Below are positions 52,414 to 61,257 of a stretch of 64,000 nucleotides of DNA, piece after piece. The notes below the pieces were generated by a model, which saw nothing but the letters and a program-made list of their open reading frames with translations, did not search any database and was not told where the DNA came from. Source of the stretch: Microterricola gilva (GTDB lineage: Bacteria > Actinomycetota > Actinomycetes > Actinomycetales > Microbacteriaceae); contig NZ_SHLC01000001.1 in assembly GCF_004217495.1 (NCBI RefSeq), positions 1,054,001 through 1,118,000 of the forward strand, in the 5' to 3' direction. How positions within the stretch are numbered: position 1 is the first letter of the stretch; each line of letters begins with the position of its first letter. Position numbers and translations under genes: made by a program.

Positions 52414-53887
52414 CATCCTCGCTGCGAGCCTCGGCCTCCAGCACGATGCGGTTCGCCATGCCGGCGAAGATGATGCCGTGGAATGGCACGAGCACGTACC
52501 AGTAGAGCCTGCCGGCCAGCCCGTGCGGAAAGTAGATCGCGCGCTGCCGGTAGACGCGCCGATCACCGACGTCGCGCGTCTCCAGCTCGAGCCAGGCGCG
52601 ACCGGGAACGCGCATCTCGGCACGCAGGCGCAGCCTGGCTCCCGGCTCCACCCGCTCCACTCGCCAGAAGTCGAGAGCGTCACCCGTGTGCAGCGTGGCG
52701 GTGTGCCTCCGCCCCCGGTTCAGACCGACGCCGCCGACCAGTTTGTCGAACCAGCCGCGCACCGCCCACGCCAGGGGGAATGAGTACCAGCCGTTCTCAC
52801 CGCCGATTCCCTCGATCACGGCCCAGAGCTCCGCACTCGCCGCCGGCGTCGAACGCTCCCTCTCATCCACGAAAACGGTGTGCCCGGCCCAGTCGGGATC
52901 GCTGGGGAGCGAATCGGCCGGGGCGTCATGCAGGCTCGCGCCGTGCCAGGACGTCTCGACCGTGCCATCCTTCATTCGCGCCAGCGCGAGGCGCACGGCC
53001 TTCCGGTACCCGGTGAGACCGTCATCCGGGGGCGGGATCAGCGCGTCGATGTCGTGTTCGCGCACCACGCAGTCGTACTGCAGCGATTCGATGATCGGAA
53101 CGGCGAGCCTGCGGGGGATCGGTGTCACCAGGTTGACCCACTGGGAGGCCAGCCAGGGTGTCAGCACGGGCAGCGGTGCGATCGGTCGTTGCGGCAAGCC
53201 CGCCTCGACGGCGTAGCCGTTCATCATCTGGCCGTAGCGCAGGATGTCCGGGCCGCCGAGGTCGAACGTTCTGTTGACGTCGTCATGCACGCTCACCGCT
53301 CCGAGCAGGTAGTGCAGCACGTCACGCACCGCGATGGGCTGCACGCGATTGCGCACCCATCGCGGCGCCGGCATGTACGGCAGGACCTCGGTGAGGTGCC
53401 GGATCATCTCGAACGAGGAGGAACCCGAACCGATCACGATGCCGGCCTGCAGTGCGACCGTCGGCACCCCGGAGCCCAGGAAGAGCTCACCGACCGCCGC
53501 CCGTGAGCGCAGGTGGCGGCTGAGTTCCGCCGAGTCCGGGTGGAGGCCACCCAGGTAGACGATGCGGCGCACGCCGGCGGCGAGCGCCGCATCCGCGAGG
53601 TGTCGCGCCGTCTGCAGCTCGGTCTCCTCGAAGGAGCCGCTGGCCGAGAGCGAGTGGACGAGGTAGACGACGACCTCACAGCCCTCGCACGCCGACGCGA
53701 CGTCCGCGGGGTTGAGCAAATCGCCTTCCATCACCTCGACGCGGTTGCGCCATGGCACATCCCGCAGCTTGTCCGCGGAGCGGGCGAGCACGCGCACGCG
53801 GTGGCCGGCATCGAGGAGCCTCGGCACCAACCGCCCGCCGATGTACCCGGTCGCGCCCGTCACCAGCACGGATCGGTGTTCCTGCAT
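52391..53887 (-). CDS. NAD(P)-binding epimerase-like protein with C-terminal DUF2867 domain
   Basis: 498 residues. The N-terminal atypical SDR domain starts SVLVTGATGYIGGRLVPRLLDAGHRVRVLARS and contains the family segment VVYLVHSLSASGSFEETELQTARHLADAALAAGVRRIVYLGGL. From about residue 340 a second domain has the DUF2867 pattern with GENGWYSFPLAWAVRGWFDKLVGGVGLNRGRR and ends in LYWYVLVPFHGIIFAGMANRI. The fusion is common in actinobacteria; no substrate is known. The start at 53887 has GGAGGG just upstream and directly precedes the Rossmann motif. Confidence 0.88.
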   Translation of the reverse strand: MQEHRSVLVTGATGYIGGRLVPRLLDAGHRVRVLARSADKLRDVPWRNRVEVMEGDLLNPADVASACEGCEVVVYLVHSLSASGSFEETELQTARHLADAALAAGVRRIVYLGGLHPDSAELSRHLRSRAAVGELFLGSGVPTVALQAGIVIGSGSSSFEMIRHLTEVLPYMPAPRWVRNRVQPIAVRDVLHYLLGAVSVHDDVNRTFDLGGPDILRYGQMMNGYAVEAGLPQRPIAPLPVLTPWLASQWVNLVTPIPRRLAVPIIESLQYDCVVREHDIDALIPPPDDGLTGYRKAVRLALARMKDGTVETSWHGASLHDAPADSLPSDPDWAGHTVFVDERERSTPAASAELWAVIEGIGGENGWYSFPLAWAVRGWFDKLVGGVGLNRGRRHTATLHTGDALDFWRVERVEPGARLRLRAEMRVPGRAWLELETRDVGDRRVYRQRAIYFPHGLAGRLYWYVLVPFHGIIFAGMANRIVLEAEARSEDAKTARVR

Positions 53888-53932
53888 CGCAGCCCTCCGC
53901 TCTGGGCCGGCACGCCCACAACACCATGTTAC

Positions 53933-53962
53933 GTTAATAACTAGCCTAGCTAGATAAATAAC
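53933..53962. promoter_or_regulatory. AT-rich dyad between the DUF2867 gene and ferrochelatase
   Basis: GTTAATAACTAG and CTAGATAAATAAC form an imperfect inverted repeat around CCTAG, the most AT-rich 30 bp in this part of the window. The core TAGCCTA equals the centre of the actinobacterial DtxR/IdeR iron box, but the flanks match poorly. Its place before ferrochelatase makes iron or haem control conceivable. It also contains the likely -10 region of the ferrochelatase gene. Confidence 0.35.
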
Positions 53963-53978
53963 GATTGATGGAGCAGCA

Positions 53979-55139
53979 ATGCACAACACGGATGACACGG
54001 CCCCGACGCACTACGACGCGATCCTGCTCGCCGGCTTCGGCGGGCCGGAGGGGCAGGACGACGTCATCCCCTTCCTGCGGAATGTGACGAGGGGGCGCGG
54101 CATCCCGGAGGAGCGACTCGAGGAGGTCGCAACGCACTACCGGCACTTCGGCGGGGTCAGCCCGATCAATGATCACAACCGCCAGCTCAAGGCCGCGCTG
54201 GAGGCCGAGCTCAAGCGCCGTGGCATCGACCTGCCGGTGCTCTGGGGCAACCGCAATTGGGCGCCCTATCTGAGTGAGGCGATTGAGGAGGCCGAGCGGC
54301 GCGGCTTCCGCTCGCTCATTGCCATCGCGACCAGCGCGTACTCCTCGTACTCCAGCTGTCGTCAGTACCGCGAAGACCTCTGGGGCGCCCTGGATTCCAG
54401 CGGAACGCATGGCACCATCACGATCGACAAGGTGCGGCAGTTCTTCGACCACCCCGGCTTCGTGACCCCGTTCATCGACGGCGTTGATGAGGCCATCGCC
54501 GCGTGCGAGGTCGACTTCGGCGCGGCCGGCCTCGCCGATGAGGTCGAGGTGCTGTTCGCCACGCACTCGATCCCAACGGCGGATGCCGAGCGCTCCGGCC
54601 CCAGGGACCTCGACTTCGGCCACGGCGGCGCATACGCCGCTCAGCACAACGCCGTCGCCGAGGTCGTCATGCTCGCCGTCGAGCAGCGCAGGGCCGAGCG
54701 CGCGAATGCGGAGCCGCTCGCTCCGGTGCCGTGGCAGCTGGTCTATCAGTCCCGTTCCGGAGCGCCGAGCACCCCGTGGCTGGAGCCGGACATCAACGAC
54801 GCGATCGCCGAGCTGCCTGCTGCCGGCCGCCGCCGCGTCATCGTTGTGCCGCTCGGCTTCGTCAGCGACCACATGGAGGTCATGTGGGATCTGGACAACG
54901 AGGCGCGTGAGACAGCGGAACAGAGTGGTCTGAGCATGATCAGGGTGGCAACACCCGGGACCAACAGGGACTACGTCTCCGGGCTTGTCGACCTCGTTCT
55001 CGAACGCCGAGACGGCGTGCCCGTCGCGGAGCGCCCGGCGATGACGACCCTCGGGCCATGGCCCGATGTGTGCAGACCGGCATGCTGCGAGAACGCCCGT
55101 CTGGGTTTCAAGCCGGCGCTCGCCGGCATCGCCCCGTGA
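53979..55139 (+). CDS. cpfC: Coproporphyrin ferrochelatase
   Basis: Inserts iron into coproporphyrin III in the actinobacterial coproporphyrin-dependent haem route (formerly hemH). The 386 residues begin DAILLAGFGGPEGQDDVIPFLRNVTRGRGIPEERLEEV. HFGGVSPIN, WGNRNWAPYL, ATSAYSSYSSCRQYRED and VVPLGFVSDHMEVMWDLD (catalytic His/metal region) follow. The C-terminus has DVCRPACCENARLG, which with the internal Cys in SSCRQ could hold the [2Fe-2S] cluster known from Mycobacterium ferrochelatase; that assignment is inference. GGAG lies 5 nt before the ATG. It stands alone, without hemE/hemY/hemQ neighbours. Confidence 0.94.
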   Translation: MHNTDDTAPTHYDAILLAGFGGPEGQDDVIPFLRNVTRGRGIPEERLEEVATHYRHFGGVSPINDHNRQLKAALEAELKRRGIDLPVLWGNRNWAPYLSEAIEEAERRGFRSLIAIATSAYSSYSSCRQYREDLWGALDSSGTHGTITIDKVRQFFDHPGFVTPFIDGVDEAIAACEVDFGAAGLADEVEVLFATHSIPTADAERSGPRDLDFGHGGAYAAQHNAVAEVVMLAVEQRRAERANAEPLAPVPWQLVYQSRSGAPSTPWLEPDINDAIAELPAAGRRRVIVVPLGFVSDHMEVMWDLDNEARETAEQSGLSMIRVATPGTNRDYVSGLVDLVLERRDGVPVAERPAMTTLGPWPDVCRPACCENARLGFKPALAGIAP

Positions 55140-55200
55140 CGACCGGGCCGGATGTGAGCTTCGAGCTGAGCTGAGCTGAGCAGCGGCCAGGCGAGCGGGC

Positions 55201-55758
55201 CTAGTCGAGCAGTCGCCCCAGCACGGCAAGCAGCCGGTCGATCTGGGCAGCGGATGCCGGCGAGCTCGGGTCGATGCTCGTGCCGGCGACCGGGCCGGCG
55301 AGTGCGGAGTTGTAGTACAGGCCGTCGCTGACCAGGAGGACCGCCTCGGCGATGTCCGGGTCGCCGACGGCCTCTTCGATGACGGCCAGCCACTGCACGC
55401 GGAGCGCGGCGAGCGCCTCATTGGCGGCCGGGTGCTTGCCCTGGGCCAGGCAGGCCGCGGCGATGATCGCACGGTCGAGCGGGGTGCCGGCGTTCACGGA
55501 GGTGCGGATCAGGTAGTCGACGGATCCGGCCGGCGCGGTTCTGATGTTCTCGACATCCGTCGTGCCGAGTGCGGTCATCCGGGCGAGCTGCCCCTCGACG
55601 AGCGCGTCCTTCGATGCGAAGTGGTAGAGCAGACCGCCCTTGGAGACCCCGGCGATGGCCGCGACGGCATCCAGCGTCGCCGCCTTTTCGCCGTCGTCGA
55701 TCAGCAGCGCCTCGAAGGCGTCGAGAATACGGTCGCGCGTTGGGTGTGCGGTGCTCAC
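55201..55758 (-). CDS. TetR-family repressor of the adjacent MFS exporter
   Basis: 185 residues: the TetR helix-turn-helix HPTRDRILDAFEALLIDDGEKAATLDAVAAIAGVSKGGLLYHFASKDAL and a C-terminal helical ligand domain with QWLAVIEEAVGDPDIAEAVLLVSDGLYY. The frame is open upstream, but GTG at 55758 is 6 nt from TACGCT (55770-55765), a leaderless promoter. It is divergent from the drug exporter, and a dyad in the exporter promoter fits its operator. Confidence 0.9.
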   Translation of the reverse strand: MSTAHPTRDRILDAFEALLIDDGEKAATLDAVAAIAGVSKGGLLYHFASKDALVEGQLARMTALGTTDVENIRTAPAGSVDYLIRTSVNAGTPLDRAIIAAACLAQGKHPAANEALAALRVQWLAVIEEAVGDPDIAEAVLLVSDGLYYNSALAGPVAGTSIDPSSPASAAQIDRLLAVLGRLLD

Positions 55759-55764
55759 ACGCCC

Positions 55765-55821
55765 AGCGTAGCGAGGAGGCTGTGCCGGCATTTGACTACT
55801 GTACCGGCTGGACGGTATTGT
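55765..55821. promoter_or_regulatory. TetR/MFS divergent control region with operator in the promoter spacer
   Basis: For the exporter, TTGACT (55792-55797) and TATTGT (55816-55821) are spaced by 18 bp. The spacer holds a dyad TACCG-N6-CGGTA (55802-55817), so a TetR dimer bound there would block RNA polymerase directly. The minus-strand leaderless TetR promoter (TACGCT 55770-55765) lies about 30 bp away and could be co-repressed. Confidence 0.6.
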
Positions 55822-55907
55822 TGTCGAGTCCAAGTTGCGCTCGGCGCAACCGCGCGCACAACAGAACGCGCGCAGTAGAACGCACAGAATTGAAAGAGCT
55901 GATAGTC

Positions 55908-57440
55908 GTGTCAACCCCCACCGTGAACACCACCGCGTCAACTGCCGTGCAGTCGACGCGCAGCAAACGGCAATGGGTCGCGCTCGCAGTGCTCATGCTG
56001 CCCGTGTTGCTGATCTCCATCGACAACACCGTCCTGAACTTCGCCCTGCCTGCCATCTCGGAGGCGCTCCAGCCGACGGGCACCCAGTTGCTCTGGATGA
56101 TCGACATCTACCCGCTCATGCTCGCCGGACTGCTGGTGTCGATGGGCAGCCTCGGCGACCGCATCGGACGCCGCAAGCTTCTGCTCATCGGTTCGGCCGG
56201 ATTCGGCATCGTCTCGGTGGCCGCCGCATTCGCCCCGAGCATCGAATGGCTCATCGCCGCGCGCGCCATGCTCGGCTTCTTCGGCGCCATGCTGATGCCG
56301 TCGACCCTGTCGCTGCTGCGCTCCGTGTTCACCGACCGGGATCAGCGTCGCCTCGCCGTCGCCATCTGGGCCAGCGGATTCGCGGCGGGAAGCGCCCTCG
56401 GACCGATCGTCGGTGGAATGCTGCTCGAGAACTTCTCGTGGGGCTCAGTGTTTCTCCTCGCGGTGCCGCTGCTCGTGCCGCTCATGATCCTGGTCCCGAT
56501 CCTCGTCCCCGAGTCGCGTGACCCGCACCCGGGCAAGATCGATGTTCCGAGCATTCTGCTCTCGCTCGTCACGATGCTGCCCATCGTCTTCGGAATCAAG
56601 CACATCGCCGAGAGTGGTTTCGACGTGCTCGGTGTCGTCGTCATCCTCATCGGTGTGACGGCGGGCGTGCTCTTCGTCCGCCGCCAGTACCGGCTCGAGA
56701 CGCCGATGCTCGATCCCGAGTTGTTCCGGCGTGGCGCGTTCAGCGGCGCGGTGCTGATCAACCTGCTCAGCGTCGTCGCCCTGGTCGGTGGGCTGTTCTT
56801 CGTCTCGCAGCACCTGCAGCTGGTGCTCGGACTCTCGCCCATGACCGCCGGCTTCGTGCTGGTGCCGGGGCTTGTGATCATGATCATCGCCGGCCTCGCC
56901 GTCGTGCCGGTTGCCAAGCGGGTGCGACCGTCGCGCCTCGTCCCGGCCGCGCTGCTGATCTCGGCCGGCGGCTACGCGGCGATCGCGCTGAGCGGCGGGC
57001 ACATCTCCGCCCTCGGCATCGCGATCACCTTCAGTGCGCTCGGCCTCGGAATCGGCGCGGCGGAGACCGTCTCGAACGAGCTCATCCTCACGAATGTGCC
57101 AGCCGACAAGGCCGGCGCCGCGTCGGCTGTCTCCGAGACCGCCTACGAGCTGGGCGCTGTGCTCGGAACCGCCATCCTCGGCACGATTCTCACGGCCTCC
57201 TACCGCGCGGCCGTCGAACTGCCGCAGGGTCTGAGCGATGTCCAGCAGGCTGCGGCCGGTGAGACGCTGGGTGGCGCCGTGGCCGTGGCCGCTCAGCTGC
57301 CTGCCGATGCGGCAGCGGCGCTGCTCGACTCGGCACGGCTCGCTTTCGACAGCGGTGTCGGCCTTGCCGCCTGGATCGGCACCGCCCTGGTGCTGGCCGC
57401 CGCGGTCATCGGCCTGACCACACTCCGTAACGCACGCTAG
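55908..57440 (+). CDS. MFS multidrug exporter, DHA2 (14-TM, SmvA/EmrB-like)
   Basis: 510-residue drug:H+ antiporter. TM1 carries [20 protein letters not shown] (family motif D1), motif A is [21 protein letters not shown], and motif C-like [16 protein letters not shown] lies in TM5. About 14 hydrophobic segments in total. The [11 protein letters not shown] and [21 protein letters not shown] blocks point to the SmvA/QacA branch, which exports cationic biocides or methyl viologen. The start GTG 55908 is preceded by GAAAGAG; a TTG at 55890 is possible. It is controlled by the divergent TetR. Confidence 0.92.
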   Translation: MSTPTVNTTASTAVQSTRSKRQWVALAVLMLPVLLISIDNTVLNFALPAISEALQPTGTQLLWMIDIYPLMLAGLLVSMGSLGDRIGRRKLLLIGSAGFGIVSVAAAFAPSIEWLIAARAMLGFFGAMLMPSTLSLLRSVFTDRDQRRLAVAIWASGFAAGSALGPIVGGMLLENFSWGSVFLLAVPLLVPLMILVPILVPESRDPHPGKIDVPSILLSLVTMLPIVFGIKHIAESGFDVLGVVVILIGVTAGVLFVRRQYRLETPMLDPELFRRGAFSGAVLINLLSVVALVGGLFFVSQHLQLVLGLSPMTAGFVLVPGLVIMIIAGLAVVPVAKRVRPSRLVPAALLISAGGYAAIALSGGHISALGIAITFSALGLGIGAAETVSNELILTNVPADKAGAASAVSETAYELGAVLGTAILGTILTASYRAAVELPQGLSDVQQAAAGETLGGAVAVAAQLPADAAAALLDSARLAFDSGVGLAAWIGTALVLAAAVIGLTTLRNAR

Positions 57441-57469
57441 AGGGGCGCGAACGGGGTGGGCCTCGGTAC

Positions 57470-57526
57470 TACGCTGGAGACAGTCGTGCCGCATGGCCCA
57501 CCCCCTCGCAATTCTCAAGGAGTGCA
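57470..57526 (+). promoter_or_regulatory. leuB promoter and short leader
   Basis: TACGCT at 57470-57475 is a -10 candidate, giving a leader of about 45 nt with a clear AAGGAG before the ATG at 57527. No leucine-codon leader peptide is visible. Confidence 0.45.
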
Positions 57527-58576
57527 ATGTCCCGTGTCGTGAAACTTGCTGTCATTCCCGGCGATGGGATCGGCCCAGAGGTCATTGCCGAGGCGCTCAA
57601 GGTTCTCGATGCCGCAACGGCGAGCAGCGACGTCACGATCGACACGACCCACTTCTCTCTGGGCGCGAACCGCTTCCTCGAGACCGGCGACGTCCTGACG
57701 GATGCCGACCTCGATGCCATCAAGGCGCACGACGCCATCCTGCTCGGCGCCGTCGGCGGCGTGCCTGGCGACCCGCGCCTCGTCGGCGCCAACATCGAGC
57801 GCGGACTGCTGCTCAAGCTGCGCTTCAGCCTCGACCACTACGTGAACCTGCGCCCGACCGTGCTGTTCCCCGGCGTCGCCAGCCCGCTGGCCAATCCGGG
57901 CGATGTCGACTTCGTCGTCGTTCGCGAGGGCACAGAGGGCCCGTACGTCGGCAACGGCGGCGCGATCCGCCAGGGCACGCCGCATGAGGTCGCCAACGAG
58001 GTCTCGGTCAACACCGCCTTCGGCGTGGAGCGCCTCGTGCGCCACGCCTTCGCCGTGGCATCCGCCCGCCCCCGCAAGAAGCTCACGCTGGTGCACAAGA
58101 CGAACGTCCTCGTGTTCTCTGGCGCGCTCTGGCAGCGCACCGTCACGGCGGTGGCCGCCGAGTTCCCCGACGTCACCGTGGACTACCTGCACATCGACGC
58201 GGCGACGATCTTCTTCGTGACCGACCCTGCTAGGTTTGACGTCATCGTCACGGACAACCTCTTCGGCGACATCCTCACCGATCTGGCTGCGGCAATCAGC
58301 GGCGGCATCGGCCTCGCGGCATCGGGCAACATCAACCCGAGCGGCCAGTTCCCCAGCATGTTCGAGCCCATCCACGGCTCGGCCCCCGACATCGCTGGCA
58401 AGCAGCTGGCCGACCCCACCGCGGCGATCCTCTCCGTCGCGCTGCTCCTGGCCCACCTCGGCCTGAGCGCGGAAGCCGACACCGTCAACACGGCCGTGAC
58501 CGCCGACATGGCGGCCCGCACCGGGGAAGCCCGGTCGACCGCCACCATCGGCGACGCCATCGCCGCCCGCATCTGA
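57527..58576 (+). CDS. leuB: 3-isopropylmalate dehydrogenase
   Basis: NAD-dependent oxidative decarboxylation step of leucine synthesis. The 349 residues show [21 protein letters not shown], the substrate loop [50 protein letters not shown], the catalytic Lys in LVHKTNVL, the metal Asps in [29 protein letters not shown], and [18 protein letters not shown] for NAD binding. AAGGAG precedes the ATG. ilvE follows after 27 bp, so the last two leucine steps form one operon. Confidence 0.97.
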   Translation: MSRVVKLAVIPGDGIGPEVIAEALKVLDAATASSDVTIDTTHFSLGANRFLETGDVLTDADLDAIKAHDAILLGAVGGVPGDPRLVGANIERGLLLKLRFSLDHYVNLRPTVLFPGVASPLANPGDVDFVVVREGTEGPYVGNGGAIRQGTPHEVANEVSVNTAFGVERLVRHAFAVASARPRKKLTLVHKTNVLVFSGALWQRTVTAVAAEFPDVTVDYLHIDAATIFFVTDPARFDVIVTDNLFGDILTDLAAAISGGIGLAASGNINPSGQFPSMFEPIHGSAPDIAGKQLADPTAAILSVALLLAHLGLSAEADTVNTAVTADMAARTGEARSTATIGDAIAARI

Positions 58577-58603
58577 CCCACTCCCGATCGACAAGGACGA
58601 ACG

Positions 58604-59704
58604 ATGACCAGCAGCCCAGCACCCCTCGAATTCGCCGTCACCCGCAACCTGGTTGGCGCCTCGGATGCCGCCCGCGCCGAGATTCTCGCGAACCCCGGCT
58701 TCGGCAACCACTTCACCGACCACACCGTCGACATCTGCTGGTCGGCCAAGGGCGGATGGCACCGGCCGCGCGTGCAGCCGTACGCCCCGATCCCGCTCGA
58801 CCCCGCCGCCGCGGTTCTGCACTACTCGCAGACGATCTTCGAGGGCATGAAGGCCTACCGGCACGAGGACGGCTCGATCTGGACCTTCCGCCCGGAGGCC
58901 AACGCGGAGCGCATGCAGCGCTCGGCGCGCCGCCTCGCCCTGCCTGAGCTGCCGACCGAGTACTTCATCGAGTCGCTCAAGCAGCTCATCGCGGTCGACG
59001 GCGCCTGGGTGCCGTCGGCACCGGACGAGAGCCTGTACCTGCGCCCATTCATGTTCGCCAAGGAGGCGTTCCTCGGTGTGCGTGCAGCGGAGAAGGTGGC
59101 CTACTACGTGATCGCCAGCCCCGCTGGCGCATACTTCCCCGGTGGCGTGAAGCCGATCTCGATCTGGCTCTCCACCGACTACGCCCGCGCGGGCCGCGGC
59201 GGAACCGGCGCAGCCAAGACCGGAGGCAACTACGCCTCCAGCCTCCTGCCGCAGGCAGAGGCGTACAAGCAGGGCTGCGCCCAGGTGCTTTTCCTCGACT
59301 CCTCTGAGGGCAAGTACCTCGAGGAGCTCGGCGGCATGAACGTCGTCCTCGTCTACAAGGACGGCCGCGTCGTCACGCCGGAGTCGCCCAGCATTCTCGA
59401 GGGCATCACCCTCGACTCGGTGCTGCAGCTGGCCCGCGACCGTGGCCTCACCGTCGAGCAGCGTCGCGTCACCCTCGCCGAATGGCAGGAGGGTGTCGCA
59501 TCCGGTGAGATCACCGAGGTGTTCGCCTGCGGCACCGCCGCCGTCATCACGCCGATCGCACAGCTGCGCAACAACGAGGTGACCATCGGCGATGCCGACG
59601 CCCCGGCCGGCGAGCTCACGATGTCGCTCCGCGAGGAGCTCACCGACATCCAGTACGGCCGCCGTCCAGACCGTCACGGCTGGCTGACCCGCCTCGACGC
59701 GTAG
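58604..59704 (+). CDS. ilvE: Branched-chain amino acid aminotransferase
   Basis: PLP enzyme (fold type IV) for the last step of valine, leucine and isoleucine synthesis. The 366 residues contain HYSQTIFEGMKAYRHEDG, FRPEANAERMQRSARRLALPELP, the PLP lysine in AAKTGGNYASSLLPQAEAY at about residue 205, GGMNVVLVYKDG, and EVFACGTAAVITPI. ACAAGGACG precedes the ATG. Its pairing with leuB supports the biosynthetic rather than catabolic direction. Confidence 0.97.
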   Translation: MTSSPAPLEFAVTRNLVGASDAARAEILANPGFGNHFTDHTVDICWSAKGGWHRPRVQPYAPIPLDPAAAVLHYSQTIFEGMKAYRHEDGSIWTFRPEANAERMQRSARRLALPELPTEYFIESLKQLIAVDGAWVPSAPDESLYLRPFMFAKEAFLGVRAAEKVAYYVIASPAGAYFPGGVKPISIWLSTDYARAGRGGTGAAKTGGNYASSLLPQAEAYKQGCAQVLFLDSSEGKYLEELGGMNVVLVYKDGRVVTPESPSILEGITLDSVLQLARDRGLTVEQRRVTLAEWQEGVASGEITEVFACGTAAVITPIAQLRNNEVTIGDADAPAGELTMSLREELTDIQYGRRPDRHGWLTRLDA

Positions 59705-59737
59705 TCGCCGCCCCACCGCCTCCGAAAGGTCCTTCCA

Positions 59738-60517
59738 GTGAAGATCGCACGCTTCAGCCACGACGCCCGCATCGCCTATGGCATCGTCGATGACGGCGAC
59801 CTCGTCGTGCTCGCCTCCGACCCCATGTTCGGCGGACTGGACACGACGGGGGAGCGGGTGCCGCTCGCGGATGCCGTGTTGCTCGCACCCGTCATCCCGC
59901 GTTCCAAGGTGATCGGCGTCGGCCGCGGCTACTACGCGAGCGAGGCCGAACGGGACGAGCAGGAGGCGGAGGGCGACCGCAGGCTCGAGCCGCAGTTCTT
60001 CATCAAGCCGAACACGACCGTCGTCGGGCCGGGCGACCGCGTCGTGCTGCCTGCGGCATCCGCCGAGGTCCACGGTGCTGCGGAGATCGCGATCGTGATC
60101 GGCAAGATCGCCAAGAACGTGTCGATCGAGGAGGCAGAGGACAAGATCTTCGGCTACACGATCGCCAACGACCTCACGGCGGTCGACCTGCTGAAGAGTG
60201 ACGACCACAGCGCGCGGGCGAAGAGCTTCGACGGCTTCTGCCCGCTCGGCCCGCTGATCGAGACCGAGTTCGACCTCGAGGGCATCGACGTCAGCGGCGG
60301 GGTGAACGGCGCGCAGGCGCAGAACGGCGACACCGCGCTGCTGCGGCACTCGGCAGCCGAGACGGTGTCGTTCCTCTCCAGCTGCTTCACGCTGCTGCCT
60401 GGCGACGTCATCCTCACCGGTGCGCCGGCCGGCTCATTCCCCGTGCAGGCTGGCGACGTCGCGACCGTGACCGTCGAGGGCATCGGCACGCTGAGCAACC
60501 CCATCGTCCGCCTCTAG
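59738..60517 (+). CDS. Fumarylacetoacetate hydrolase family protein upstream of the gltX region
   Basis: 259-residue FAH-fold protein with KVIGVGRGYYASEAERDEQE, EPQFFIKPNTTVVGPGDRVVLP, the metal segment AEVHGAAEIAIVIGKIAKNVS, FGYTIANDLTAVDL and KSFDGFCPLGPLIE. Such proteins hydrolyse or decarboxylate 2-keto acids (oxaloacetate decarboxylase/acylpyruvase activity is known in the family). It follows ilvE by 33 bp and may deal with keto-acid by-products; that link is a guess. GAAAGG precedes the GTG. Confidence 0.87.
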   Translation: MKIARFSHDARIAYGIVDDGDLVVLASDPMFGGLDTTGERVPLADAVLLAPVIPRSKVIGVGRGYYASEAERDEQEAEGDRRLEPQFFIKPNTTVVGPGDRVVLPAASAEVHGAAEIAIVIGKIAKNVSIEEAEDKIFGYTIANDLTAVDLLKSDDHSARAKSFDGFCPLGPLIETEFDLEGIDVSGGVNGAQAQNGDTALLRHSAAETVSFLSSCFTLLPGDVILTGAPAGSFPVQAGDVATVTVEGIGTLSNPIVRL

Positions 60518-60532
60518 CGCCACGGCTGCTCC

Positions 60533-60840
60533 CGTTGCTCGAGTAGGCCGCCGCTGCTGCTTCCGTTGGTCGAGTAGTCCGCTTGCTGTTGCTTACGTTG
60601 GTCGAGCAGGCCGCTTGCGGCCGTATCGAGACCCGGTTCGGGTTGAAACGGGTTTCTGCGGGTCTCGATACGCTCGTTCCTCGCTACTCGACCGGCGGAG
60701 GCGGGGCCGAGCTTGTTTACGTTGGTCGAGTAGGCCGCTTGCGGCCGTATCGAGACCCGGTTTCGGGTTGAAGCGGGTGTCTGCGTGGTCTCGATACGCT
60801 CGTTCCTCGTTCCTCGCTACTCGACCGGCGGAGGCGGGGC
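60533..60840. repeat. Intergenic palindromic repeats (two full, two partial units)
   Basis: Two ~120-bp units start at about 60593 and 60717 (TTACGTTGGTCGAG...). Both contain GTATCGAGACC and its complement GGTCTCGATAC, and both end with CTACTCGACCGGCGGAGG. Two shorter CGTTGGTCGAGTA-type fragments lie at about 60533-60590. GGTCGAGTAG near the start of a unit complements CTACTCGACC at its end, so each can fold into a long hairpin. This sequence type is familiar from many Microbacteriaceae intergenic regions. The right-hand unit runs into the GIY-YIG gene and supplies its stop. Confidence 0.85.
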
Positions 60841-61146
60841 GCTCTCGGTGCCGGAACGCGGAGTCTGGAACCGCTTCTTCGCGAGCGATGGCAGCACGGT
60901 GTCGCCGATGCCGTCGATCAGCGCCCGTCGCTTCGCACGTCCCCAGCCTTGAACCTGCTTCTCGCGTCCATGGGCCTCCGCGATCGACTCGTACTCCTCG
61001 AAGTACACCAGCCGAACGGGCCGTCGTCGTCGCGTGTATGCCGCCCCGCCATCGTGGTTGTGCTGCCACACGCGCTGCTCAACGTCCCACGTGCTGCCAA
61101 CGTAGAACGACTTGTCGGCGCACTCCACGATGTACATGTACGGCAT
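60817..61146 (-). CDS. GIY-YIG nuclease family protein (UPF0213-like)
   Basis: 109-residue single-domain GIY-YIG protein. MPYMYIVECADKSFYVGST has the two Tyr blocks (MYI... FYVGST), Arg is in WDVEQRVWQHN, GGAAYTRRRRPVRLVYFEEYESIAEAHGREKQVQGWGRAKRRALI contains the conserved Glu in GREKQ. It resembles small structure-specific nucleases (YhbQ/URI type). Its last seven codons (ending APPPPVE) and stop come from the adjoining palindromic repeat. AATACT lies 6 nt before the ATG, a variant leaderless box. Confidence 0.87.
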   Translation of the reverse strand: MPYMYIVECADKSFYVGSTWDVEQRVWQHNHDGGAAYTRRRRPVRLVYFEEYESIAEAHGREKQVQGWGRAKRRALIDGIGDTVLPSLAKKRFQTPRSGTESAPPPPVE

Positions 61147-61257
61147 TGATGCAGTATTTCGGATTGTCGCGCTCGCCCGCAGAAGTTATCCACAGCACGT
61201 CGCGAGACGCTTGCTACTCGCTACTCGCTACTCGGCCAGCGGAAGACCGCGAGAGCC

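Noticed and set aside
55150-55180. Short GAGCT run after ferrochelatase
   Set aside because: Only about four imperfect 5-mers in a GC-rich gap; no evidence of function beyond chance low complexity.
57515-60349. 944-codon open frame antisense to leuB, ilvE and the FAH gene
   Set aside because: It is a GC-rich shadow of three clear genes, with a composition dominated by Arg, Gly, Val and Asp and no domain motifs.
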